Positions 1 to 9,379 are shown, counted from the first letter of the stretch. The stretch is 64,000 nt of DNA from Pseudomonas sp. S30 (GCF_016518545.1 NZ_JACVTO010000009.1:1-64000), one strand, 5' to 3'. Notes: generated from the sequence alone by a model not told the origin. Program-made: numbers and translations.

Positions 1-24
1 CGCCCCCCCCACACCCCCCCCCAT

Positions 25-54
25 AAAAACCCCCGCCCCGGGGCGCGCGGGGCG
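25..54 (-). terminator. Rho-independent terminator of the HU gene
   Basis: Read on the minus strand, a 7-bp GC stem (CGCCCCG / CGGGGCG, plus positions 48-54 and 34-40) with a 7-nt loop is followed by four G and then five T. It lies about 25 bases after the HU stop codon, so it fits as that gene's terminator. Confidence 0.6.
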
Positions 55-77
55 CGGCTTCAGTCACGCCTCGACAA

Positions 78-359
78 TTACTTGTTGACGGCGTCGCTCA
101 GGCCTTTGGCCGGTACGAACTTGACGACTTTCTTGGCCGCGATTTCGATGGCTTTGCCAGTCGAAGGGTTACGGCCGGTACGGGCAGGACGCTCGGAGAC
201 TTTCAGTTTGCCGATGCCTGGGAGGGTGATTTCGGCACCGTTCTCCAGTTGGTCGGCGACGATCTGTCCCAGTTGCTCCAGCGCGTTGCGCGCGGTGGAT
301 TTCGGCGCGTCGATGGCTTCGGCGATGTCGGCAATCAGTTGGTCTTTGGTCAATGCCAT
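78..359 (-). CDS. hupN: HU-family DNA-binding protein (HupN-like)
   Basis: This 93-residue protein is a full-length HU subunit, a histone-like protein that binds and bends DNA without strict sequence preference and helps organise the nucleoid. The N-terminal helices (residues 3-40) form the dimer core. The beta-arm signature GRNPSTGK lies at about residues 62-69, with the conserved arm-tip proline at 65. A purine-rich ribosome site (GGAAGGAA) precedes the ATG. It is divergent from the nucleoid protein gene yejK across about 390 bases, an arrangement I recall for hupN in Pseudomonas. The family is certain; the paralogue name (hupN rather than hupB or hupP) rests on this neighbourhood. Confidence 0.9.
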   Translation of the reverse strand: MALTKDQLIADIAEAIDAPKSTARNALEQLGQIVADQLENGAEITLPGIGKLKVSERPARTGRNPSTGKAIEIAAKKVVKFVPAKGLSDAVNK

Positions 360-749
360 GGTGGTGTTCCTTCCCTATCAAATCAGAGGTATGCAGTGTG
401 TTTCGTCGCTATCGGGCCTGCACGGACACGCCGGCCAGCCTCGCCAATCGCGAATGTAGATGCGCAAATCGGCGTTTGGTTCGACACGAGGCGAGCGAAC
501 TGCCAGCAATGCGCCACCCCAAGGGGCGCAAGACCGCGCCACGCTAACACAGGCCAGGGCAAATATCCGCTTGCTGCGTTGTTTTTATTGAGGATTTTCG
601 GGAGCTTAGGCAAATGGCGCGAGTTTTTGCGCAAAAAACGCACAAGACCTGCCGGTAATGCCATTGGCATCTTCATCGGCGCCCACCTGCGTTAAACTGG
701 ACGACTTTGCCGCGCGGCTCTTCACCGCCCATCATTTTCAGAGAATTCC
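360..749. other. Divergent intergenic region hupN / yejK
   Basis: This stretch of 390 bases lies between two divergent nucleoid-protein genes and shows no convincing gene. It holds two short perfect palindromes nearer yejK: TTTTTGCGCAAAAA at 624-637 and ATGCCATTGGCAT at 658-670. The part from about 550 to 640 is AT-richer than its surroundings, as expected for promoters. No promoter hexamers stand out strongly. Confidence 0.6.
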
Positions 750-1757
750 ATGCCAATCCGTCATTGCATCGTTCACCTGATCGACAAGAAGCCCGATGGC
801 AGCCCCGCCGTGCTCCATGCGCGGGACACCGAACTGGCTGCATCGGACGCCATCGAAAACCTGCTGGCCGACCTCAACGACAGCTACAACGCCAAACAGG
901 GCAAAGCCTGGGGATTCTTCCACGGCGAGTCGGGCGCTTATCCACTGAGCGGCTGGCTCACCCAGTACCAGAACCAGGAGCAGGACTTCACTGCCTTCAG
1001 CCGCATGGCGGTGGAGCACCTGCAGAAGCTGATGGAGGAGTCCAACCTCTCCACCGGTGGCCACGTCCTGTTCGCCCATTACCAGCAGGGCATGACCGAG
1101 TACCTGGTCATCGCACTGCTGCACCACAGCGAAGGCGTGGCGGTGAATGCCGAGCTGGACGTGACCCCCTCGCGACACCTGGACCTGGGTCAATTGCACC
1201 TCGCTGCCCGCATCAACCTGTCGGAATGGAAGAACAACGCCCATTCGCGACAATACATCTCGTTCATCAAGGGCAAGAACGGCAAGAAGGTATCGGATTA
1301 CTTCCGTGACTTCATCGGCTGTCAGGAAGGCGTCGACGGCCCTGGCGAGACCCGCACGCTGCTCAAGGCCTTCAGCGACTTCGTCGAAAGCGAAGACCTG
1401 CCCGAAGAGGCCGCGCGGGAGAAGACCCAGACACTGGTGGACTATGCGACCAGCCAGACCAAGCAGGGCGAGCCGATCACCCTCGAAGAACTGTCGAGCC
1501 TGATCGACGAAGACCGCCCCAAGGCGTTCTTCGATCACATTCGCAACAAGGACTACGGCCTGTCGCCGGAAATCCCGGCGGACAAGCGCACCCTGAACCA
1601 GTTCCGCCGCTTCACCGGCCGCGCCGAAGGGCTGTCGATCAGTTTCGAGGCGCATCTGCTCGGGTCGAAGATCGAATACGACGAAGAAGCCGGCACCCTG
1701 GTGATCAAGGGCCTGCCGACCCAGTTGATCGATCAGCTCAAGCGTCGCAAGGATTGA
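750..1757 (+). CDS. yejK: Nucleoid-associated protein YejK (NdpA)
   Basis: The 335-residue product has the normal length for YejK/NdpA, a nucleoid-associated protein found in many gammaproteobacteria. It starts [17 protein letters not shown] and shows typical family stretches such as [11 protein letters not shown] near residue 51 and the C-terminal [16 protein letters not shown]. The exact molecular role of YejK is poorly defined, although topoisomerase contacts have been reported for the E. coli protein. It pairs divergently with an HU gene. Its 3' end overlaps by 20 bases with the convergent GIY-YIG gene, leaving no room for a separate terminator. Confidence 0.93.
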   Translation: MPIRHCIVHLIDKKPDGSPAVLHARDTELAASDAIENLLADLNDSYNAKQGKAWGFFHGESGAYPLSGWLTQYQNQEQDFTAFSRMAVEHLQKLMEESNLSTGGHVLFAHYQQGMTEYLVIALLHHSEGVAVNAELDVTPSRHLDLGQLHLAARINLSEWKNNAHSRQYISFIKGKNGKKVSDYFRDFIGCQEGVDGPGETRTLLKAFSDFVESEDLPEEAAREKTQTLVDYATSQTKQGEPITLEELSSLIDEDRPKAFFDHIRNKDYGLSPEIPADKRTLNQFRRFTGRAEGLSISFEAHLLGSKIEYDEEAGTLVIKGLPTQLIDQLKRRKD

Positions 1758-2076
1758 GCGCGCTATCGAGGTGAGTCACACCATGGGAGGCCACTAGCGC
1801 CTCCTTGGCCGACTTGCGCAACTTCTTCACCAGCCGCTCCTGACGCAGCGCCTGGCCCTTGTCCGGCCACCGCTCGACGTACACCAGCGCCTGCGCCGGG
1901 CTGGTCTTGAAATAGCGCGCGCCCTGCCCCTTGCAGTGCTTCAGGAAGCGGCGCTGCGGGTCGTCGCTGATACCGCAGTACAGCGAGCCATTGGCTGCCC
2001 GCACCAGGTACAGGTACCAGGGCTTGGTCTCCCCAGCAGGAATTGCATCACTCGCCACAACCATCGTCCGTGTCAC
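1738..2076 (-). CDS. GIY-YIG nuclease-superfamily protein (YhbQ-like)
   Basis: This protein of about 112 residues is a stand-alone GIY-YIG domain of the UPF0213/YhbQ type. The core reads [18 protein letters not shown] (about residues 20-37), so the family motif is present in the variant form YLY...LYCG. It continues with RRFLKH and a later glutamate-lysine stretch ([11 protein letters not shown]) matching the catalytic helix region. Small members of this family are structure-selective nucleases or DNA-repair accessories, but the role here is not known. The start is uncertain: GTG at 2076 or ATG at 2064, neither with a strong ribosome site. It converges on and overlaps yejK. Confidence 0.85.
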   Translation of the reverse strand: MTRTMVVASDAIPAGETKPWYLYLVRAANGSLYCGISDDPQRRFLKHCKGQGARYFKTSPAQALVYVERWPDKGQALRQERLVKKLRKSAKEALVASHGVTHLDSALNPCDA

Positions 2077-2112
2077 TAGTGTCGAGAGCCCATGAATGTC
2101 GAGGGCTCAACC

Positions 2113-2982
2113 ATGTTCAAGAAATCGACGACGCTGCTGTTCGTCGCCACGCTGATGACGATTCGGGCTGCCGAAGCCGCACTGGGACCAGAGACGGCGG
2201 CGCAGATGCAGTACCATTACGACACCACTGCGAGCGACTGCGGCGGCCCGGCCGAGCCTGCCCACCACTGTTCGGGCCTGTTGCTGCGCGCCACCAAACC
2301 CTCGCCCAACTACCACACCTGGCATCATAGCCCGAACAGTCGCGAAAAAGGCGGCGTCTCCTTCACCTATCTGCGCGCCGATCTGCCCATCACGGCACTG
2401 GCCGCCGACGCCCGCAGCGGCTTCAGCCTGCATCCGCACATGGAGCGCCCGCGCGGTTCGCTCGCCTACCAGGTGCTGTGCAACTGGCCTACCGATGGCG
2501 ACACCTGGACACGTGATCGCCAGGGCTGCGGGGACAACAGCACCACAACAGACAACGAGCGCTTCTGTCACGAGCAGGGCATCGACACGGCCCAGGCCTG
2601 GATCGAACACTTCCGTCGCACCGGCGACTACAAGCAGCAATGCGCCTTCGATGGCCGCCAGACCCGCGGCAACGAGCGCGCTGACAGCTTCGCACAGGCC
2701 TTGGCGGTCCAGCGGCAATACGCCAGTGAACTGCCATTTCCCTGGAACGAAGTCATTGTGCAGGCCTGGGACGAAGAGCAGTCGCAGCACCTGCCCATCC
2801 AATCGTTTTTCCATGTCGAGGGATTGAGTGGCGCCTTGGAGCAGGCACAGGCGGATCAGAAGGACTGGTACGCCACGTATGGCACCTATGTGCCGATCAT
2901 TCGCCTGAAACTCCCCAATGACGCCGAGGAAAAAGCGCGGTTCAGCTATCACCCCGAGGAGCAGGCCGTGCCCGCCTCGTGA
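2113..2982 (+). CDS. Secreted halovibrin-like protein
   Basis: This predicted exported protein has 289 residues. The chosen ATG at 2113 has GAGGG seven bases upstream and begins directly with a signal peptide (MFKKSTTLLFVATLMTIRAAEA), unlike the in-frame ATG at 2092. The mature part holds six cysteines (for example HHCSGLLLR, VLCNWP, GCGDNS, FCHEQG, QQCAF), which suggests disulfides in an extracytoplasmic protein. From memory, the order of blocks (CSG-LLLR, GVSFTYLR, CGDNS, FC, QCAFD, WYATYGTYVPIIRLKLP) resembles Pseudomonas proteins annotated as halovibrin HvnA/HvnC, related to secreted NAD-cleaving enzymes of Vibrio fischeri. I cannot confirm this without a search, so enzymatic activity is inference. 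Confidence 0.6.
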   Translation: MFKKSTTLLFVATLMTIRAAEAALGPETAAQMQYHYDTTASDCGGPAEPAHHCSGLLLRATKPSPNYHTWHHSPNSREKGGVSFTYLRADLPITALAADARSGFSLHPHMERPRGSLAYQVLCNWPTDGDTWTRDRQGCGDNSTTTDNERFCHEQGIDTAQAWIEHFRRTGDYKQQCAFDGRQTRGNERADSFAQALAVQRQYASELPFPWNEVIVQAWDEEQSQHLPIQSFFHVEGLSGALEQAQADQKDWYATYGTYVPIIRLKLPNDAEEKARFSYHPEEQAVPAS

Positions 2983-2989
2983 GCGTCGA

Positions 2990-3457
2990 TCACTGCCCCT
3001 GGAACGCGCGCAGGCCACTCAAGGCCTGCGCCCGGACCTTGTTGCGCAGCAGCGGCGTCCAGCCCAGCAGGAGGCCGGGCGTGCCGAGTGCCTGGCGCGA
3101 CCAGCGCCACAAATCGAAGTGATCCTCGTGCCGGCAGATCAGGCCGTCGCGAATCACGAAACGTGCCTGGATATCGTTCGTCACCTGCCGCCCGCTCGGG
3201 CCGAACAGGTAGGTCGCCACCCAGTGCGCGCTACCACCCTGGGCATCGGCACGCACGGTGTCGAACACCAGCGAAAAATCCTTGGCCCGGCGCGTGAGCA
3301 TCCGCCACATGTCGCCGACGTCCTGGCCGTGCAGCGTGCCGAATGCCGGATCGCTGAACATGATGTCATCGCTGTAGCAGGCCACCATGGCCTCGGCGTC
3401 GAGGCGCTCGAAGGCCTGGTAGAAACGGGTGATCAGATCACTGTGGGCATCGGTCAT
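2990..3457 (-). CDS. NTF2-like / SnoaL-family protein
   Basis: The 155-residue product looks like a single NTF2-like cone-shaped domain (SnoaL/ketosteroid-isomerase superfamily). The N-terminal helix LITRFYQAFERLDAEAM is followed by the typical ACYSDDIMFSDPAFGTLHG turn and by the ATYLFGPSGR...IQARFVIRDGLI strands. The family ranges from small-molecule isomerases and cyclases to plain binding proteins, so the substrate cannot be read from sequence. It ends eight bases from the convergent halovibrin-like gene and is not in an evident operon. Confidence 0.8.
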   Translation of the reverse strand: MTDAHSDLITRFYQAFERLDAEAMVACYSDDIMFSDPAFGTLHGQDVGDMWRMLTRRAKDFSLVFDTVRADAQGGSAHWVATYLFGPSGRQVTNDIQARFVIRDGLICRHEDHFDLWRWSRQALGTPGLLLGWTPLLRNKVRAQALSGLRAFQGQ

Positions 3458-3559
3458 GGCGCAGGTCCGTGGACGGAATCGATGGCGTCACGATAATCCG
3501 CACAGCGTCCGCGCGCCATGTTCATTTGCCGGCTGAATGAACGGCCGGGCTGCGCAGGC

Positions 3560-4837
3560 TCAATCAGCAGTGCGTTCGCTGGTCACCTGCACATGCAAGG
3601 CCCTTCCGGCTCCCAGTCCGAAGACGATCGCCCCCAGGCCCAGCACGGCGAAGATCCAGCCGATCGCCGCCCAGCCACCGGTCAGGTCATGCACCAGCCC
3701 AACGGCCAACGGCCCCAGCGACGCCAGGGTGTAACCGACGCCCTGGGCCATGCTCGACAGGTTCGCCGCCACGTGCGAGTCCTTCGAGCGCAGGACGATC
3801 AAGGTCAAGGCCAGGGCGAAGGTTCCGCCCTGCCCCAGCCCCAGCAGCACCGCCCAACCCCACAGTCCTGAAACTGGCGCATAGAGGCAACCGAACAGGC
3901 CGCACAGGGTGGTCAGCATCACTACCACGATCATCAGGCGCTGGTCCTTGCCCCGGGTGGCCAGCCAGGGTGCACCGAGGGAACTGATCAACTGCACCAG
4001 CACCGATCCGGACAGCACCAGGCCTGCCTCGGTCGGACTAAGCCCTCGGCCGATGAGGATCGAGGGCAGCCAGCCGAACACGATGTAGGCCAGCGACGAC
4101 TGCAAGCCCATGTACAGCGTGACTTGCCAGGCCAGCGGGTCACACCACAGTCCCCGCACTCGATAGGTCGCCCGGTGCGCGCCATGGCCGTGGCGCGCCT
4201 GAGGCGACCACACCAGCATCGCCAGTAGCGCCGGTAGCGCCCAGATACCCAGCCCCCACGCCCAGCTGTCGCCCAGCGCACGGCTCAGCGGCACGGTGCT
4301 GCCTGCCGCCATGGCCGCGCCGAGGCACAACGCCATGGTGTAGACGCCGGTGAGTGTGCCGGCATGGGCGGGAAAGTCGCGCTTGACGATACCTGGCAGC
4401 AATACACCGATGATGCCGATACTGGCCCCGGCGATGACGCTGCCGAAAAACACCCCGCCAACCCCGAGGGTGCTGCGTACCAGCATGCCCAGCGCCAGGA
4501 TCACAAGCACTCCGAGAATCACCCGCTCACTGCCCAGGCGCCGCGCCAGCACCGGCGCCAGCGGGGCGAAGAGCCCCAGGCACAGCACCGGCAACGTGGT
4601 CAGCAATCCGGCTGCCGAGCCGCTCAGGCCCAGTCCTGCCGACACCTCGCTCAGCACGGGCGCCATGCTCGACAGCGCTGGACGCAGATTGAGCGCCACC
4701 ATCACCAGGCCCAATAGCAGCAGCCAGGGCCGGCCAGCCTGAGTCAGCTGGTTCTGGACTTGCTGATCGTCCGCCTCGGCATCGATCAGCCATTCAGGTT
4801 CACGGGTGGATGCACCCGACATGGATCGTTCGGACAT
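3560..4837 (-). CDS. CynX/NimT-family MFS transporter
   Basis: This integral membrane protein of about 425 residues is a major facilitator of the CynX/NimT type (cyanate, nitroimidazole and related small compounds). After a polar N-terminus, hydrophobic segments begin at PWLLLLGLVMVALNLRPALSS, a hallmark of this family, and about twelve segments follow. The ATG at 4837 is preferred over an upstream TTG at 4855 because GAGA-rich sequence lies just ahead and the TTG sits inside the GntR stop region. It begins 14 bases after the GntR-family gene, so the regulator and transporter form a small operon. The substrate is unknown. Confidence 0.85.
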   Translation of the reverse strand: MSERSMSGASTREPEWLIDAEADDQQVQNQLTQAGRPWLLLLGLVMVALNLRPALSSMAPVLSEVSAGLGLSGSAAGLLTTLPVLCLGLFAPLAPVLARRLGSERVILGVLVILALGMLVRSTLGVGGVFFGSVIAGASIGIIGVLLPGIVKRDFPAHAGTLTGVYTMALCLGAAMAAGSTVPLSRALGDSWAWGLGIWALPALLAMLVWSPQARHGHGAHRATYRVRGLWCDPLAWQVTLYMGLQSSLAYIVFGWLPSILIGRGLSPTEAGLVLSGSVLVQLISSLGAPWLATRGKDQRLMIVVVMLTTLCGLFGCLYAPVSGLWGWAVLLGLGQGGTFALALTLIVLRSKDSHVAANLSSMAQGVGYTLASLGPLAVGLVHDLTGGWAAIGWIFAVLGLGAIVFGLGAGRALHVQVTSERTAD

Positions 4838-4851
4838 GGAAATTCTCGTTC

Positions 4852-5523
4852 TCAAGAGGCGATGAGCTGGCGGCTGAGCCGTTTGGCGCCAGGGGTGTCG
4901 CGGCGTTCGATGGCATCGAGTATCTGCCCATGCAGTTCGAACACCGCCTGGCAGCGCGGGGTGGTGGACAGGTTGTGCTGCAAGGCCGCCGCCACCACCG
5001 CGGAGAAGTAGCGGTAGAGCTCGCTGAGCGCGGGATTGTGGGCGGCGTCCACCAACCGCTGGTGAAACACCAGGTCACGCTGGACGTAGGCGTGGATGTC
5101 GCCCTGATAGTGCGCGGCGCTCTGCGCCAGCGCCGCGCGCAGGCTCAGCAGGTCGTCTTCGGTCCGCCGCTGTGCGGCCAGGCCAATGGCTTCGGCCTCG
5201 AGAATATGCCGAGTCTCGCGGGCGTGCTCGACGCTGCAGGCCGCCATCGCCTGAACCGCCAGCAATGGATCCTGAAGTGCGCGCAGGTAACTACCGTCAC
5301 CCTGGCGGACCTCCACCAGGCCGGCGAAAGCCAGCACGCGTATCGCCTCACGCACGGTATTGCGGCTGATGCCCAGTTCGCTGGCCAGCTCGGGCTCGGT
5401 CGGCAGGCGCTGGCCAACGCTCCAGCGCTCCTGCCGAATGAGGTCGCGCATCCGGTCCACCGCAAGCTCCACCAAGGACCGCCGTACCAGTTCGACAGGT
5501 GTGCCACTCATCCAGTCACCCAA
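4852..5523 (-). CDS. GntR-family regulator, FadR/FCD subfamily
   Basis: The product (223 residues, or 219 from the internal ATG at 5511) has an N-terminal winged helix-turn-helix around residues 29-83 (ELASELGISRNTVREAIRVL and a GDGSYL wing). An all-helical C-terminal FCD ligand domain follows, with the typical RDLVFHQRLVDAAHNPALSEL stretch, whose Asp/His residues usually bind a metal in this family. FCD regulators mostly repress nearby transport or catabolic genes and respond to small carboxylates. It lies directly upstream of the CynX-type transporter, its likely target, and is divergent from an exported phosphodiesterase gene. A short inverted repeat TCATC-C-GATGA at 5524-5534 next to its start could be an operator, but this is weak. 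Confidence 0.88.
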   Translation of the reverse strand: MGDWMSGTPVELVRRSLVELAVDRMRDLIRQERWSVGQRLPTEPELASELGISRNTVREAIRVLAFAGLVEVRQGDGSYLRALQDPLLAVQAMAACSVEHARETRHILEAEAIGLAAQRRTEDDLLSLRAALAQSAAHYQGDIHAYVQRDLVFHQRLVDAAHNPALSELYRYFSAVVAAALQHNLSTTPRCQAVFELHGQILDAIERRDTPGAKRLSRQLIAS

Positions 5524-5646
5524 TCATCCGATGAATTTTTTAGTTTAGCGCATTCACCTCACTCACCCCAACTGACGTTTCTGCCAGTTGAGCCAGGGCA
5601 TGACGTCCACGCATGCTCGATCGGAAACCTCTCGGAGCGTATAGCG

Positions 5647-6837
5647 ATGTATCTGCCACTGATCCGACTCATGGCAGCCGTGCTGTTGGTTGCCTGTAGC
5701 GCCGCACAGGCCCAGGCTGGGCAGGAAAAAACCCTGATCATCGGTATCGACGGGGTGCAACTCAGCCAGTACGAGCGGCTAGGTCCTGATGCCAACCTGC
5801 ACCGCCTCAGCTACGCCAAGGCCTATGCCGGCGGCGTCATCGGCAAGCCCACGCAACAGCCGACGCTCAGTGGCCCCAGCTGGATCACGCTGCTGACCGG
5901 TGTCTGGGCCGACAAGCACGGGGTGATGTCGAACGATGCACAGTGGCGACTGGACCCCCGCTACCCCAGCGTGCTGAAGCGCCTGCGCCAGGCACGGCCC
6001 GACGCGCACATCGCCAGCGTGGTCAATTGGTCGCCGATCAACAGCGCCTTTCTGGCCGATGAAGTCGCAGCCTTCGACGTCGTCGAAAGCGGGCTGTCGG
6101 ATGATCGCGTCGTCGAGCGCGTCACCGCGATCCTGTCCTCGACGCCCGCGGACCTCACCTTCGCCCATCTCGACGAACCCGACTCCGTGGCCCATGAATA
6201 CTGCTTCGGCGACGCTTATCAGACTGCACTGGCCAATAGCGATAGACGCCTGGGAATGCTTCTGGACCAGGTTCAGGCGCGCCAGCAGCGATTACCGAAA
6301 GAGCGCTGGCTGGTCCTGTTGACCACCGATCACGGTCGTGACCCGGCTGGCTGTGGGCACGGCGGTCAATCCGAGTCGGAGAAAACGGTATTCATCGCCG
6401 CCAATCAAAGCCTGAACGCTGAGCTGACCGACCCTCGTCCGCCAGCGGACAACCCAGGCCCGAATGGCCTCTACGGCTACGCTGCGCAGACGTCCTTGGC
6501 GCCGACGGTGCTGCGCCACATGAACCTGGAGCCACGGCGGGCCTGGCTGCTGGAGGGCTCGCCACTGCTCGGCGCCACCGGCGTGCGCAAGCTGCGGGTC
6601 GATGAGGCCAGCCACCAGTTGCGCTGGTTCAGCGAGGCCAGCACCCGCGTGCAGATCTTCAGAAACGGTCGACGGGTGGCCCAGCCGGAGGCCGCAAGAC
6701 AGGTCTGGACAGACCCTGACACCATGGCTGGGGTCAACGACTATGTGGTGGAGCTGGATGACACCCCGGTAGCGGTACGCAACGCGGCCGCGCCATCCGA
6801 GCGGGCGAAAACACCATCGGACGACGCTGGTCGATGA
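5647..6837 (+). CDS. Exported alkaline-phosphatase-superfamily phosphodiesterase
   Basis: This protein of 396 residues is a type I phosphodiesterase/nucleotide pyrophosphatase of the alkaline phosphatase superfamily. The ATG at 5647 is chosen because it begins a signal sequence (MYLPLIRLMAAVLLVAC) with GGAG upstream; the long in-frame extension before it is antisense to the GntR gene. The signal ends in LVAC, so cysteine 17 could be lipidated, or cleavage may occur after AQA. Metal-site motifs are IIGIDGVQ (Asp35), the nucleophile loop PTLSGPSW (about 72-79), HLDEPDSVAH, and TTDHGRDPAGCGHGG. The residues after about 330 form an extra C-terminal beta-rich tail. The substrate is unknown. Confidence 0.85.
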   Translation: MYLPLIRLMAAVLLVACSAAQAQAGQEKTLIIGIDGVQLSQYERLGPDANLHRLSYAKAYAGGVIGKPTQQPTLSGPSWITLLTGVWADKHGVMSNDAQWRLDPRYPSVLKRLRQARPDAHIASVVNWSPINSAFLADEVAAFDVVESGLSDDRVVERVTAILSSTPADLTFAHLDEPDSVAHEYCFGDAYQTALANSDRRLGMLLDQVQARQQRLPKERWLVLLTTDHGRDPAGCGHGGQSESEKTVFIAANQSLNAELTDPRPPADNPGPNGLYGYAAQTSLAPTVLRHMNLEPRRAWLLEGSPLLGATGVRKLRVDEASHQLRWFSEASTRVQIFRNGRRVAQPEAARQVWTDPDTMAGVNDYVVELDDTPVAVRNAAAPSERAKTPSDDAGR

Positions 6838-6860
6838 AAAAACCCCGCCAAGGCGGGGTT
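6837..6860 (-). terminator. Rho-independent terminator of hisC
   Basis: A 9-bp perfect stem (AACCCCGCC, 6841-6849, with GGCGGGGTT, 6852-6860) is followed on the minus strand by a run of T (A-run 6837-6842 on plus). It lies 20 bases after the hisC stop and ends the ibaG-murA-his run. The hairpin also abuts the stop codon of the convergent phosphodiesterase gene, so it may serve both, though the T-tract favours the minus strand. Confidence 0.85.
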
Positions 6861-6880
6861 CGCTTCATGCGCCGTGCCCG

Positions 6881-7927
6881 TCAGGGCAATGCGTCGAGCA
6901 GCGCCTGGTTCATTTCCGGCGTGCCGATGGTGATACGCAGGAACTGGGCGATGCGCGCCTGTTTGAAGTGACGCACGATCACGCCCTGCTCGCGTAGACG
7001 TGCCGCCAGTTGTGCAGCGTCATGCTGCGGATGACGGGCGAAGATGAAGTTGGCCGCCGAGGGCAGCACCTCGAAACCTCGCTGGCTCAGTTGTTCGATC
7101 AACGCCTCGCGGCTGTCTATCACCTGGCGACAGGTCTGTTGGAAGTACTCGTGATCGTCGAAGGCGGCCGCCGCGCCGGCGATCGCCATGCGGTCCAGCG
7201 GGTAGGAGTTGAAACTGTTCTTGATCCGCTCCAGCGCCTCGATGAGGTCCGGGTGCCCGACCGCCAGACCGACCCGCAAGCCGGCCAGCGAGCGCGACTT
7301 GGACAGCGTCTGGGTCACCAGCAGGTTGTCGTAGCGCCCCACCAGGGCGATGGCCGTTTCGCCACCGAAGTCGATGTAGGCCTCATCGATCACCACCACC
7401 GAGTCGGGGTTGGCCTGGAGCAATTGCTCGATCGCCGGCAGTCCCAGCAGGCAGCCGGTCGGCGCATTGGGGTTGGGCAGGATGATCCCGGCATTGGCAC
7501 GCTGGTAGTCACCGACGCGAACCTGGAAGCCCTCGTCCAACGGCACGGTCTCGAACGGGATGCCGTAGAGCCCGCAATAGACCGGATAGAAGCTGTAGCT
7601 GATGTCCGGGAACAGCAACGGACCTTCATGCTGGAACAGGCCGTGGAAGATGTGCGCCAGCACCTCGTCCGAGCCATTGCCGACGAAGACCTGCTGCGCA
7701 GTGACGCCATAGTAGTCGGCGACCGCCTGCTTGAGCCGGTCACCGTTGGGGTCGGGATACAGCCGCAAGTCGTCGTTGAGCGCCTCGCGCATGGCCAGCA
7801 GGGCCTTGGGCGAAGGGCCATAGGGGTTCTCGTTGGTATTGAGTTTCACCAGACGCGCCAGCTTGGGTTGCTCACCGGGTACGTAAGGCACCAGATCCTT
7901 GACGAACGGGCTCCAGAAACGGCTCAT
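6881..7927 (-). CDS. hisC: Histidinol-phosphate aminotransferase
   Basis: HisC (348 residues) converts imidazole-acetol phosphate to histidinol phosphate using PLP and glutamate. The fold type I aminotransferase features are clear: [12 protein letters not shown] near the N-terminus, NPNAPTG (152-158), DEAYIDF with Asp181, and the PLP lysine at about 210 in [13 protein letters not shown]. The ATG at 7927 is chosen over a GTG at 7933 because AAGGGGAG lies at proper spacing from the ATG only. The start lies immediately after the hisD stop codon, showing translational coupling. It is the last gene of the murA-hisG-hisD-hisC run. Confidence 0.95.
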   Translation of the reverse strand: MSRFWSPFVKDLVPYVPGEQPKLARLVKLNTNENPYGPSPKALLAMREALNDDLRLYPDPNGDRLKQAVADYYGVTAQQVFVGNGSDEVLAHIFHGLFQHEGPLLFPDISYSFYPVYCGLYGIPFETVPLDEGFQVRVGDYQRANAGIILPNPNAPTGCLLGLPAIEQLLQANPDSVVVIDEAYIDFGGETAIALVGRYDNLLVTQTLSKSRSLAGLRVGLAVGHPDLIEALERIKNSFNSYPLDRMAIAGAAAAFDDHEYFQQTCRQVIDSREALIEQLSQRGFEVLPSAANFIFARHPQHDAAQLAARLREQGVIVRHFKQARIAQFLRITIGTPEMNQALLDALP

Positions 7928-7929
7928 GT

Positions 7930-9252
7930 TCACTCCCCTTGCTTGTCGAGAATACGGTATTCGGCACTGCGCGCGTGGGCGGTCAGCGACTCGCCACGGG
8001 CCAGCACCGAGGCCGTGCGGCCCAGCTCGGAAGCGCCCTGCTCGGAGCAGAAGATGATCGACGAACGCTTCTGGAAATCGTACACGCCCAGAGGCGAGGA
8101 AAAGCGCGCGGTACCCGAGGTCGGCAGTACGTGGTTGGGGCCGGCACAGTAGTCGCCCAGCGCCTCGCTGGTGTGGCGCCCCATGAAGATGGCGCCGGCG
8201 TGGCGGATCTGCCCGAGCCAGGCCTGCGGGTCGGCGACCGACAATTCCAGGTGCTCGGGGGCGATGCGATTGGCCACCTCGATGGCCTGCTGCATGTCGC
8301 GCACTTGAATCAGCGCGCCCCGACCGTTGATCGACTTGGCGATGATCTCGGCACGTTCCATCGTCGGCAATAGTTTGTCGATGCTCGCAGCCACGCGCTC
8401 GAGGAACTCGGCATCCGGACTGACCAGAATGGCCTGGGCGTCCTCATCGTGCTCGGCCTGGGAAAACAGGTCCATGGCGATCCAGTCCGGATCGCTCAAA
8501 CCGTCGCACACCACGAGTATCTCCGAGGGGCCGGCGATCATGTCGATCCCGACCTGGCCGAAGACATGGCGCTTGGCCGTAGCAACGTAGATGTTGCCGG
8601 GACCGACGATCTTGTCCACCTGCGGCACGCTCTCGGTACCGTAGGCCAACGCCGCGACCGCCTGGGCGCCACCCACGGTGAACACGCGGTCGACACCGGC
8701 GATGCAGGCCGCGGCCAGCACCAGTTCGTTGATTTCGCCACGGGGGGTCGGCACCACCATCACCACTTCGCCGACGCCGGCGACCTTGGCCGGAATGGCG
8801 TTCATCAGCACGGATGACGGGTAAGACGCCTTGCCGCCCGGGACATACAGGCCGGCGCGGTCCAGCGGTGTGACCTTCTGTCCCAGTACCGTGCCGTCGG
8901 CCTCGGTGTACTGCCAAGAATCCTGCTTCTGTCGCTCGTGGTAGGCCCGTACACGGCCGGCTGCGGTCTCCAGCGCCTCGCGCTGGGCCGGGCTGATGCG
9001 CGTCAAGGCCAGCTCGAGGCGCTGGCGATCGAGGATCAACTCATCGATGGAGGTGGCCGTCACGCCGTCGAAGCGCTGGGTGAACTCGACCAGCGCCGCA
9101 TCGCCGCGCTCGCGCACGGCCTTGATGATATCCAGCACCCGCTGGTTGACCGCCTCGTCGGACACGCTTTCCCAGCTCAGCAGATGATCCAGATGGCGCG
9201 CGAAGTCCGGATCAGCGGCGTTGAGACGGGCTATTGCAGTGGACAGGGTCAT
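7930..9252 (-). CDS. hisD: Histidinol dehydrogenase
   Basis: HisD (440 residues, normal length) carries out the last two oxidations of histidine synthesis, from histidinol to histidine via the aldehyde, with NAD and zinc. Family landmarks are present: [28 protein letters not shown] in the centre, [13 protein letters not shown], and the C-terminal [22 protein letters not shown] with the catalytic and zinc-binding region. It lies between hisG (127 bases upstream) and hisC, with which it is coupled. Confidence 0.96.
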   Translation of the reverse strand: MTLSTAIARLNAADPDFARHLDHLLSWESVSDEAVNQRVLDIIKAVRERGDAALVEFTQRFDGVTATSIDELILDRQRLELALTRISPAQREALETAAGRVRAYHERQKQDSWQYTEADGTVLGQKVTPLDRAGLYVPGGKASYPSSVLMNAIPAKVAGVGEVVMVVPTPRGEINELVLAAACIAGVDRVFTVGGAQAVAALAYGTESVPQVDKIVGPGNIYVATAKRHVFGQVGIDMIAGPSEILVVCDGLSDPDWIAMDLFSQAEHDEDAQAILVSPDAEFLERVAASIDKLLPTMERAEIIAKSINGRGALIQVRDMQQAIEVANRIAPEHLELSVADPQAWLGQIRHAGAIFMGRHTSEALGDYCAGPNHVLPTSGTARFSSPLGVYDFQKRSSIIFCSEQGASELGRTASVLARGESLTAHARSAEYRILDKQGE

Positions 9253-9379
9253 GGCGAGGGCCTCGTTATGAATGACGGATGCTCAGGCGCCCTAGGCTAG
9301 CAGTCCATCCGCGCGGGCACCTGAGAAAGTGGTCGGAACGCGCGAGGACCGGCGCGACAGCGGAGGTCGCGCGCAGAAG

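Noticed and set aside
383..676. 97-codon frame on minus between hupN and yejK
   Set aside because: No ribosome site and no family-like features, and it lies within a likely promoter region.
4810..5646. Long N-terminal extension of the phosphodiesterase gene
   Set aside because: It is antisense to the GntR gene; the signal peptide and ribosome site place the start at 5647.
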